Source: Lamellibrachia columna (Eukaryota; Annelida; Polychaeta; Sabellida; Siboglinidae). Taken from it: DNA of 64,000 nt. Location: positions 12,231,315 through 12,295,314 of the forward strand of contig OY759264.1 in assembly GCA_963662155.1 (NCBI GenBank), in the 5' to 3' direction. Numbering within the stretch: the stretch's first letter is position 1; each line of letters begins with the position of its first letter. Positions 59,301-64,000 of the stretch are shown here, one piece after another. The translations under genes and the position numbers were made by a program. The notes below the pieces were generated by a model. The model searched no databases and had not been told where the DNA came from. It saw only the letters and a program-made list of their open reading frames with translations.

Positions 59301-59419
59301 ACTGTTTAGAATGGACACTTACACACTCCTCAATCTCATAAGTATGAACTATTCTCGCAGAACACGTTTGTGTAAGGAGACTACGTTAGCCACTCACCTT
59401 TTTGATACGCGTTCCCCAT
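30984..59419 (-). CDS. NEURL1: Neuralized-type E3 ubiquitin ligase (NHR1-NHR2-RING)
   Basis: Five exons join on the minus strand: 59398-59419, 35675-36175, 34738-35334, 33893-34012 and 30984-31645. Together they make 1902 nt (633 residues) in one frame, with phase-1 GT-AG introns throughout. NHR1 is about residues 20-172 ([48 protein letters not shown]). NHR2 is about 255-410 ([20 protein letters not shown] near its end). Between NHR2 and the RING is a proline-rich linker of roughly 160 residues. The C3HC4 RING spans Cys581-Cys620 and the protein ends [10 protein letters not shown], as in Neuralized-1 proteins. The family ubiquitinates Notch ligands (Delta/Jagged) through NHR-mediated binding to drive their endocytosis. 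The start MGN matches the myristoylation-type start of vertebrate NEURL1. Length is in the usual 550-750 range. Confidence 0.93.
33040..33361 (-). repeat. Interspersed repeat, minus-orientation copy
   Basis: Longest copy of the family. Its minus strand matches 28545-28760 at the start and 45500-45740 (GAAATTTCATAGCTTTGTCA, GTGAGAGGATGGAAGTCA, CTTGACCCCATAAAGTGT) at the end, so those two are partial copies of one element. Confidence 0.7.
33362..33522. repeat. 23-bp tandem array, seven units, at the end of the dispersed repeat
   Basis: Seven 23-bp units with core GAATTGAGGAGGGACCT. The unit is the terminal motif (AGGTCCCTCCTCAA on the other strand) of the adjoining interspersed repeat, tandemly amplified. 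Confidence 0.88.
33893..34012 (-). CDS. NEURL1: Neuralized exon 4 (end of NHR2)
   Basis: A 120-nt exon after acceptor CTGCTGTTGTAG, donor CATG/GTAGGT. It encodes [20 protein letters not shown] then [17 protein letters not shown], the last strands of the NHR fold. It is too short to stand out as an open frame but is fixed by homology and phase. Confidence 0.92.
34185..34610. repeat. Palindromic repeat family (AAAATGTGTTTAAATAATAA), two copies
   Basis: Two stretches share CACTGCCAAAATGTGTTTAA or close variants and ATTGAAGGATTCAGTCCGAA. The first ends with an inverted partner (CCACATTTGGGCTGTAAAGA). It is related to 43113-43330. It lies in intron 3 of the Neuralized gene and is probably a MITE. 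Confidence 0.55.
34738..35334 (-). CDS. NEURL1: Neuralized exon 3 (linker and most of NHR2)
   Basis: Acceptor TTCGTTTCAG, donor CAAG/GTAGGC, 597 nt. A Thr/Pro-rich linker of about 80 residues precedes [18 protein letters not shown], where NHR2 begins. It contains [11 protein letters not shown] and EYWIV, the NHR counterparts of [10 protein letters not shown] and GYWAK in NHR1. Confidence 0.94.
35467..35640. mobile_element. MITE-like element with AGTTGGGTT inverted ends
   Basis: AGTTGGGTT at about 35474 and its reverse complement near 35629 bound a TTACAAT/ATTGTAA-rich interior, in intron 2 of the Neuralized gene. Similar interiors occur at 6147-6300 and 36540-36705. No target duplication resolved. 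Confidence 0.4.
35675..36175 (-). CDS. NEURL1: Neuralized exon 2 (NHR1)
   Basis: Acceptor TTGTGTTGCAG before 36175, donor GTAG/GTGAGT after 35675. The 501 nt encode the entire first NHR domain. An internal ATG at 36147-36149 could start a shorter isoform from another promoter. Confidence 0.95.
36205..36515 (-). mobile_element. tRNA-derived SINE with internal (TA)n
   Basis: On the minus strand the head region (GGTTCAAATC B-box-like) is near 36475-36485, followed by GCCGTTTTGAAGCTTGGTCA. The distal part carries GTGAAGTGTAAAGCACTTTG, as in the copy at 51494-51735. A (TA)n tract interrupts it at 36359-36389. Confidence 0.62.
36540..36705. mobile_element. MITE-like TTACAGT-rich element
   Basis: Alternating GTAATCATAACTGATTACA-type palindromes, ending near GCCGAACCCATTCC, which resembles the GGAATGGGT start at 6150 in inverse orientation. 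Confidence 0.35.
36985..37085. repeat. 20-bp minisatellite, about five units
   Basis: Tandem GTACAGTCTGTGTACATGT with small variants. Confidence 0.88.
37101..37375 (+). mobile_element. LINE 3' end: RT C-terminal tail
   Basis: The frame gives [20 protein letters not shown] and [12 protein letters not shown], matching the common LINE ending pattern FSVxAPxxWNxLP...FKxxLKxHLF. It is followed by a (TTATTG) tail. Only the last 75 or so codons remain. Confidence 0.6.
37910..38290. repeat. Minisatellite with a unit of about 44 bp, eight diverged copies
   Basis: Repeated GTAGTGACATGATTGGCTGT, then GTGTCAGCCAGTTAGTGACA. Unit length varies slightly. Confidence 0.82.
38291..40299. other. No gene confirmed; GC-richer island at 38880-39240
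   Basis: The island contains opposing open frames and a minus-strand ATG-to-donor block (CTTGCAG/GTATCG), but in phase 0, which does not fit Neuralized exon 2. It may be an alternative 5' non-coding exon or promoter. The rest is AT-rich with no signal. Confidence 0.3.
40300..40805. mobile_element. 502-bp MITE with TA target duplication
   Basis: Element 40302-40803 between TA dinucleotides. The ends CCGTAATTTTCTGTGTGCAA and CCGTAATTTCCGTGTATAAT (inverse) match over about 25 bp with few changes. A TA duplication suggests a Tc1/mariner-type relative. Internal ATACGCACC motifs occur near both ends. No transposase. Confidence 0.72.
41059..41098. repeat. Near-perfect palindrome centred on CACATGTG
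   Basis: Arms TTCTTGCAC...GTGTTCACA and their complement differ only by a 2-nt indel. It contains CACATGTG and CACGTG E-box-like cores. Confidence 0.7.
41735..41900 (-). mobile_element. Possible Penelope-like element 3' end
   Basis: On the minus strand, CTGAAGAAGACCGAGTGAGT followed by TGGTCGAAATATAGTGATGT resembles the ends that follow GIY-YIG domains of Penelope-like elements. Frames are broken and no domain is visible, so this rests on similarity to a familiar repeat ending only. Confidence 0.35.
42166..42564. repeat. 21-bp minisatellite, 19 copies
   Basis: Units with core AGAGACGGACTAGCCACACG; a few units have CACACAC or CATACGC variants. The minus strand reads SPSLRVA heptads. This is an open frame caused by the period, not a supported gene. 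It immediately precedes a LINE tail. Confidence 0.93.
42565..42810 (+). mobile_element. Degenerate LINE 3' end with (AGTA)n tail
   Basis: The translation shows [13 protein letters not shown] and later an Asn-Trp-Asp-Gly stretch corresponding to the end of the LINE at 1-306. Both copies end GAAGAGGATA before the tail; here the tail is (AGTA)n at 42780-42808 instead of (GGTGA)n. Stops break the frame. Confidence 0.68.
42811..46749. other. Intronic stretch: palindromic repeat at 43113-43330 and dispersed repeat at 45500-45740
   Basis: 43113-43330 begins CTTAACATCTTGGCCACCTA and ends with its inverted counterpart (ACATTTGGGCCATCAAGATC), a foldback relative of 34185-34610. 45500-45740 matches the minus strand of 33040-33200. 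No gene was recognised elsewhere. Confidence 0.5.
46750..47150. repeat. Minisatellite with higher-order structure
   Basis: Basic units of about 40-50 bp (ACTGACCAACATAC ... GATTACTCCACACAA). Three near-identical higher-order blocks of about 92 bp alternate a CTCACAAAG unit with a TGACCAACATACAAGG unit. Confidence 0.85.
47384..47455. repeat. (TA)n microsatellite
   Basis: Pure TA run. Confidence 0.95.
48105..48290 (+). mobile_element. tRNA-derived SINE
   Basis: The head GTAGTAGACCATCAGAC is followed by a B-box remnant GGTTCAAAACC (48153-48163) and a body ACCGTTTCGAAACTTGGGCA. GTGTCTTTCGGAAGAGACAC is then identical to the copy at 306-531. Confidence 0.75.
48291..51493. other. No gene; small repeats
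   Basis: Includes three tandem copies of TTTGCACATATACATGTTTT (about 49912-49992) and (TA)n at 50286-50354. Otherwise AT-rich with nothing coding. Confidence 0.5.
51494..51735 (-). mobile_element. tRNA-derived SINE, full-length
   Basis: Minus strand: head GGGGCGTGGTAGCGTAGTGG, an A-box-like TAGCGTAGTGG, and a B box with one extra T (GGTTTCGAATCC). The body follows, and a 3' part GTGAAGTGTAAAGTGCTTTG ends in GCGCTATATAAC. The GCGCTATATAA ending is common to many animal SINEs. Confidence 0.75.
51736..52504. other. No gene seen
   Basis: Overlapping short frames on both strands without features. Confidence 0.35.
52505..52640 (+). mobile_element. LINE 3'-end remnant
   Basis: The translation [20 protein letters not shown] matches the GRPK..W block in the C-terminus of the LINE at 1-306. 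About 45 codons, no tail. Confidence 0.55.
53282..53460 (+). repeat. Interspersed repeat, diverged copy
   Basis: Contains CCGTCCTCAATTCAATTTTG, GTGCTCATTTCAGACTCATT and GATGAAATCATCAGA, as in 28545-28760 and 33040-33361, with blocks rearranged. Confidence 0.5.
53740..53875 (+). mobile_element. Possible LINE C-terminal remnant
   Basis: One frame reads [15 protein letters not shown], resembling the FKxxLKTHLF end of LINE RTs. The motif CAGACAGCCAGTGAAAT recurs at 57950. Weak. Confidence 0.3.
53876..54113. repeat. Minisatellite with a unit of about 28 bp
   Basis: Eight or so diverged copies of GACTTGGAACTGAACACAGA followed by TCACT. Confidence 0.85.
54801..55001. repeat. 25-bp minisatellite, eight units
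   Basis: Nearly identical units with core CATGAACCCCAACAGTCATA; one unit has an extra A. Confidence 0.93.
55002..59397. other. No gene seen; distal intron 1 of the Neuralized gene
   Basis: AT-rich, apparently single-copy. Short open frames near 57624-58218 lie on both strands without domains. The stretch just below 59398 is the proposed first intron's donor side. Confidence 0.45.
59398..59419 (-). CDS. NEURL1: Neuralized exon 1 (start codon, MGNAYQK)
   Basis: ATG at 59417-59419 in the context GTCGCAATGG, with an in-frame TGA eleven codons earlier. Seven codons plus one base are followed by a consensus donor AAAAG/GTGAGT. The phase (1) is exactly what the acceptor at 36175 needs. The MGN start mirrors NEURL1. 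The assignment is an inference, because the exon is only 22 coding bases and lies 23.2 kb away. Confidence 0.72.
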
Positions 59420-59700
59420 TGCGACTTCACAAGATAGCACGATTTCAGTTCAGTGCGTTGTATGCGATCACCAACTCCATAGCACACCTACGGAGGAAAC
59501 GTTACCTAAACATTCGAATCGAAAGTTGCTTTGACTTGCTAACGGTTACTCAATAATCACAGCTTTTTAAAAACAACACAGACAATCCTAATTTTTGGAC
59601 GACAGCCGACATCAACCGGACGTACTGGTGCATGCTGGACATTCGCGCCACGTGATCTGCATTGGTACCGGAAATCACTCGGTTCAGGTTTTGTTGATTC
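59420..59700 (-). promoter_or_regulatory. Candidate Neuralized promoter and 5' UTR
   Basis: A CpG-richer stretch just upstream of the proposed start codon. It has an E-box CACGTG (59649-59654), a minus-strand CCAAT (59661-59665) and an ETS-like CCGGAA (59668-59673), all within 25 bp and 230-255 bp before the ATG. Confidence 0.45.
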
Positions 59701-61504
59701 GTAAATGGAATGTTGTATTACTATTCAAAATCATGTTTGCCGGGTTTTATGTAGATCGATGTACAGTAACACGACACACGATGTCAACATATATTTGAAC
59801 TATGTCGTTTAACTTGTTTAAGGATTTGTTTGGAAGCTTGGCATCTATATATTGGGTAGTTCAGGTGTGTTGCATCGTCTGCTACAGCCTACATACGTCT
59901 ATAATCTCGGAAATGTCAAGGACAAAGTTTTAATAAGTCGCGCACTGACGTTCCACGCTGTTGTATTGCGGTCAGCATTTCAGGAGACGTTTGAAAAATC
60001 TGTAACACTGATTACTAACAAAGTACCATTTAATCAACAACAGTCAACAGTCACCACTGCAAGTACACTTTTCTTAATATGACGAGTTGCAATGCCAAAT
60101 CCGCCATGAATAATCAGTATTACTGTTAGTCTATATGACTATAATCAGTATTAATTTTGTTGCATGGACCCTGGACCTGGTGCGGGAGATGAGTTGACGT
60201 AAATCTAGCCAATAATTTGGGCTAAATATAGAACTTGTACTAGATGTGAGTAATTTTAGAAGTTCTGTGTCACCACAGTTGCAAATAGAGCAGTTCATCA
60301 TTATTTAGTTTAACAAATATGAACATTATTTTTACGCTATATAGATGCTGATAATTAAAGGTAACAAAGTAAAAATATTGCAAATCTAAATGGTGAGGTA
60401 AATATATGTCAAGTTGTGATATATTGTTTCTGTTATGCTGTACATATCTACATTCAATGTAGGTAACCAGTTTTCCACAGTTTAAGGTCATAGTCTCTTG
60501 AATTCAAACCAACAGCTCTCCACAACCAGGTTGCACAGCTTAATATTTGGTGATATTGTGTAAGAGTTAATATGTAACTATGCAAACACCTACATTTGTC
60601 ATAGAGAACAAGATAATTAATATGATTAATGCGCTTCATATAAAAACTTACCTTTTCATGTCTAACATATAGCTTCAATTAGAGTTTTTATATGGCAATT
60701 CTGCCAAATGGTCAACCTTACTATCCTATTTTTCAAATTTGGTTTATCTGTTTGAAGATAGACGTTAAATTTTGTACTAAGGGGAAATATGATGGATTTA
60801 TCAATATCTTTGCAAGTATCACAAAAATGTCTAGGTGTTGGACTCTTGATAAGCCAATGGCTTCCTTGTCCACCTGCCATCTGGGCCTTTGCTTTGGATG
60901 GCAGTCTTGTTGAATCTTGTTGTTAAAATATTTGATGTCAAAGACAGTGGTATACAATATGCGACTTTTCAGGAAAAAACTTTCTGAAAAACATAGTTTT
61001 TCAACATATTTTCTGTTTTGTTACATATTTTTTTAATGTAGTAATGGGATAGAGTGAAATAGTAGTCTAACTATCAAATTTAATATCTCTGTTCAGCATG
61101 ATTATAGGAATCTTGGTTCCAATTTGGGTCACACCAGACATGTACGTCCATAACACAACATTACAAATTTGTTATTGTATTGTTTTGTAATTGCTTAATA
61201 AAAAACAAAAATGCAAAATGCATTTTAGTCCTGAGTACTTTATTTTTTATTCATTTGTTTCATTGAGCAGGTATTTCTGAAACCATAAAGTGATCAGACT
61301 ACTGGTCTTTTCATGTTTGAATAACGTGCAAACAAAACTGATATTTTGTAAGTTTGCATAACTAGATGTAATAGAAAAGTAATAGACTATTATTTTAAGA
61401 TCTGTTACTATTACTTTTGAAAAAAGTTTATATATTACAGAAAAAAACATATTACAATTACATAGTACTATTATCCCATGCGTGTGCGTTGGAAAAACTC
61501 CCAT
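59701..61504. other. Intergenic space between divergent genes
   Basis: No coding exon was found. The dehydrogenase start codon follows directly on a splice acceptor, so its 5' non-coding exon probably lies in or beyond this stretch. Confidence 0.4.
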
Positions 61505-61644
61505 AGAATTAATTTGTAATTGAAAGATTTGAGCTGGAATTTGAATTGAAAAAAAAACCGAATTGAATTGGAATGAATTAAATTAAATTGAAAGGAATTT
61601 GAATTGAAATTGATTACCAGTAAATGGAATTGACCCCAGTCCTG
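61505..61644 (-). mobile_element. Relative of the 219-bp MITE at 9477
   Basis: A GAATTGAATTGGAAT-rich body ends ATTGACCCCAGTCCTG, nearly the same terminus as 9680-9695. The other end is not clear. Confidence 0.5.
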
Positions 61645-61915
61645 CATTATAAAATCATATTCTCTGAATACATCCATAACATGATTATTTTTAGAACATT
61701 TCTGAAAAATTAGTAAAGCTGGAGGCATGGAGAGCTACCATTTGGCATGTTAATAGTACTAGGTAGGTTACACATTATGCCCATTTAAAAATCCACCTAT
61801 TTCAATTGTACATCTTGACGAAGTGTCCAAAATTCTCTGAAATGTACATCCATACTGTCAGAATTGCCCACATATATATATATATATACGTATATATATA
61901 TATTATTTTTTACAG

Positions 61916-63349
61916 ATGGGTATATTGAGTATATTGGTGGCAATTGTGATAGGCTACATCATTATGAAGTTCTATCTGTGGAAGAAACGGGGCACTTGCA
62001 CCAGCAAGACTGACCTTACTGGGAAGACAGTCATCATAACTGGTGCTAATACAGGTAACATTAATGTTAATAAGCCTTGACTTCCTGTTGCTTTGACATG
62101 CTTTTTTTATAACAGTAATATTTTTCTGTGTTGTTTGTTTTTATTTACTCTGGAAACAAAAAGTAGATCAGAATGAAGTGATCGAAGGTGTCTAGGCTTC
62201 TTACAGGAGTATGCGGTGAATGTAAATATGGCGGTTGCTTAGATGAAAGTGCTTGATAGGTAATAGCAGAGGTCTTAAAAATAATATGATTTTGGACAGG
62301 AAGCCAAAAGTAGAGATTTCAGAAGTGGCAATGAATGAGAAAAGCAAGGAGATGGAGTAACTACCCTTGCCAAACAAAGTTTAGAGGGTCAGACAAAGTA
62401 TTCGGAACGTATACCGGTACCAAAAGTTTCTTCAGAGGTAATCACTATGTCAGATATCACATTCCAAGAAACCGAAACATAAATCCATTCAACAAATTAT
62501 TGTTATTTGAAGGTATTGGTTATGAGACAGCTTTGGCCCTGGCACAACACAATGCCAGGGTGATCGTCGCGTGTCGGAATGTCGAGAAGGGAATGGAAGC
62601 TGTCGAAAACCTAAAACAAGAATCTGGCAACACAAACATCTGCTTTCACATTCTGGACATGGCGTCATTCAAGTCAGTGAAAGAGTTTGCAACAAAGATC
62701 CAATCAACGGAACGTCGACTCGATATTCTTGTCAACAATGCTGGTGTTACAGGTTTGTTTATGTGTGCAAGCTTGCATGTGTACACTGCCAGCTTAGAAC
62801 TATCCTCGTTCTATCAGTATCTCTGTATTTGAGCAGTCAGTCTTTATTTTTGTATAAAACAGCTAAACTGCATGTGAATAAATGCAAAACATGTTAACAT
62901 TTTGTTTTTATCAACATGGCAAGTCAAGTATTTTATTAGGCATGGAATTTTCTGATGTTGGAGACCAGTTTAAAGTGTATGCCATATTTTTCAGTTCTTG
63001 GTTGCACTGCTAGTCTGCATTAAATGTCATTGTTTTAGCTGTCACTACTTCACACACAAAATTGCCAGCATGTTGAATTTATGTTAGTCACTTGTGCTGT
63101 TATTTAGGGTCATGTTATAATGGCATGGAACAACTGCTGACACATAGAACAGTTTCTTTTATAATAGTGTGATATAGGTTTGTTTGCTGTCTTTCCTATA
63201 ACACTATTGTGTGTTAGTTTTTCCTTAAATCTGTATTGCTGTTCCCTGTTCTGTTCTAGGGCTACCCTACAGACTTTCTGAAAATAAACTTGAATACACA
63301 TTCCACACCAACTATGCTGGTCCATTTCTGCTGACGAATTTACTACTAG
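61916..63349 (+). CDS. RDH-type short-chain dehydrogenase/reductase, first three coding exons
   Basis: Exons 61916-62054, 62513-62752 and 63260-63349, with phase-1 GT-AG introns, give 157 residues; the gene continues past the window or the Penelope remnant. The ATG follows a splice acceptor (TTTTTTACAG), so a 5' non-coding exon exists upstream. Residues 2-19 are a hydrophobic anchor followed by basic KFYLWKKR, as in membrane-bound RDH11-14 retinol dehydrogenases. The Rossmann cofactor motif TGANTGIG is at 42-49, ACRN (Arg favouring NADP) at 66-69, the NNAG motif at 121-124 and FLLTNLLL in exon 3. The Ser and YxxxK catalytic exon is not in the window. The family reduces or oxidises retinoids and other lipid aldehydes at ER or mitochondrial membranes; the exact member is unresolved. 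Confidence 0.9.
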
Positions 63350-63499
63350 GTATGATTGTAGTGTTAAGTGATTTTAGGCTGTTTGAAATAGATATGTGTG
63401 TGCATGCATGCATGTGTGCATATTTAATTATGTACATATTTAATTTAATTGCATATACAGTTTTCGTGAAAATGTTCATCAAGTTGGTTACGATTTTCT

Positions 63500-64000
63500 T
63501 CAATCACAACTATTTTGATTACTTACTCAACATTTCGGCAGCCTTCATCAGGAATTCCCATACGTGACTACAATCTATACCTCTCTCGTCTCGATTCATG
63601 ACTGGAGTTGTCTTTCGGATCCATATGGCCTCTTTGATCCATCTTGCGTTTCTGTTACACTCTCTGTCAATCCCTTTTGTCCCCTCCCAGTCTATGATGC
63701 AATTGTTTGTCTGCGTGGTCTGTTATTGTAGATTTATGCTCTATCACCGTTGACACTCTCTTCTGTTCCGTGGTAAATTGTCTGGTTGTGATGTTTTCAA
63801 CCTCCTTCTTGTGTTCTCCTAGTCTTGTTCCAAATATTCTCCGTTTTGCCAATATATGTGTGTTAACAGCTCTTACAAGGGATCTGGTATACACAGTCTG
63901 TCTTTTTACTATCTTCCACTTTGTCCTTTGGATGCACTAGTTTTCTCCTGATGTTTTGATGGGGTCTAACCGATGTAGCTATATCATGGTGTTTTAAAAT
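63500..64000 (-). mobile_element. Penelope-like element remnant (RT end and GIY-YIG region)
   Basis: The minus-strand translation, over two or three frames, gives ATSVRPHQNIRRKLVHPKDK, CVYQIPCKSC, TYIGKTE, GTRLGEHKKEVEN, then NARWIKEAIWIRKTTPVMNR. This is the order in Penelope-like elements: the end of RT, the Cys-containing linker, the YIG strand of the GIY-YIG endonuclease, its catalytic Arg/His-Lys helix and the downstream tail. A stop after CKSC and frame changes show decay. It lies in the next intron of the dehydrogenase gene, opposite in strand. Confidence 0.82.

Larger units (their letters stand above)
36176..59397 (-). other. Neuralized intron 1, 23.2 kb, repeat-filled
   Basis: The span between exon 2 and the proposed exon 1 contains SINEs, LINE tails, MITEs and at least six minisatellites, listed separately. 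No independent gene was recognised on either strand. A GC-richer stretch at 38880-39240 might be an alternative promoter. The intron extent depends on exon 1 being right. Confidence 0.6.

Noticed and set aside
62335..62832. 165-codon frame as the start of the dehydrogenase
   Set aside because: Its first 60 codons are intron; the acceptor at 62511-62512 and the upstream exon with TGANT show the true structure.

Overview
This window is eukaryotic nuclear DNA. Split genes with GT-AG introns, long AT-rich introns, very long dinucleotide microsatellites, tRNA-derived SINEs, several non-LTR retrotransposon remnants, a Penelope-like element, hAT-type elements and a Ty3/Gypsy-type retrotransposon all point to a repeat-rich animal genome. 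The protein families (Neuralized with two NHR domains and a RING, an RDH-type short-chain dehydrogenase, a PHD/FLYWCH protein) fit an invertebrate metazoan, probably marine. I cannot fix the phylum from sequence alone.

Three host genes are supported. (1) On the minus strand, a five-exon Neuralized-type E3 ubiquitin ligase (NEURL1-like) runs from a tiny first exon at 59398-59419 (protein start MGN) across an intron of about 23.2 kb to NHR1 (35675-36175), NHR2 (34738-35334 plus 33893-34012) and the RING exon (30984-31645). The joined reading frame is 633 residues and every intron is phase 1. (2) On the minus strand, a compact six-exon gene (22140-23886) encodes about 284 residues with a complete PHD finger, an in-frame 14-residue triplicate repeat and a FLYWCH zinc finger. 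(3) On the plus strand, the first three coding exons of an RDH11/12/13/14-like membrane-anchored dehydrogenase (61916-63349) run toward the right edge. It is divergent from the Neuralized gene, with about 2.5 kb between their start codons.

Region by region: 1-5.2 kb holds a LINE tail, a SINE, giant microsatellites and a degenerate 1-kb direct repeat. 5.2-12.5 kb is AT-rich with a hAT element carrying a perfect 8-bp target duplication, a LINE fragment, a 219-bp MITE and minisatellites. 12.5-20.9 kb holds a LINE 3' end, a foldback MITE, a hAT-like element (14772-16436) and, directly beside it, a nearly intact LTR retrotransposon (16450-20854). 22-24 kb is the FLYWCH gene. 24-30.9 kb is repeats, including a 34-copy 21-bp minisatellite. 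31-59.4 kb is the Neuralized gene, whose first intron is filled with SINEs, LINE tails, MITEs and minisatellites. 61.9-64 kb is the dehydrogenase, with a Penelope-like GIY-YIG remnant at the edge.

The strongest leads are the PHD-FLYWCH gene that lacks a transposase domain, the remote first exon and uniformly symmetric exons of the Neuralized gene, and the stacked hAT and LTR insertions in one older repeat. The LTR element also has gag and pol in different frames, with a 14-nt overlap.
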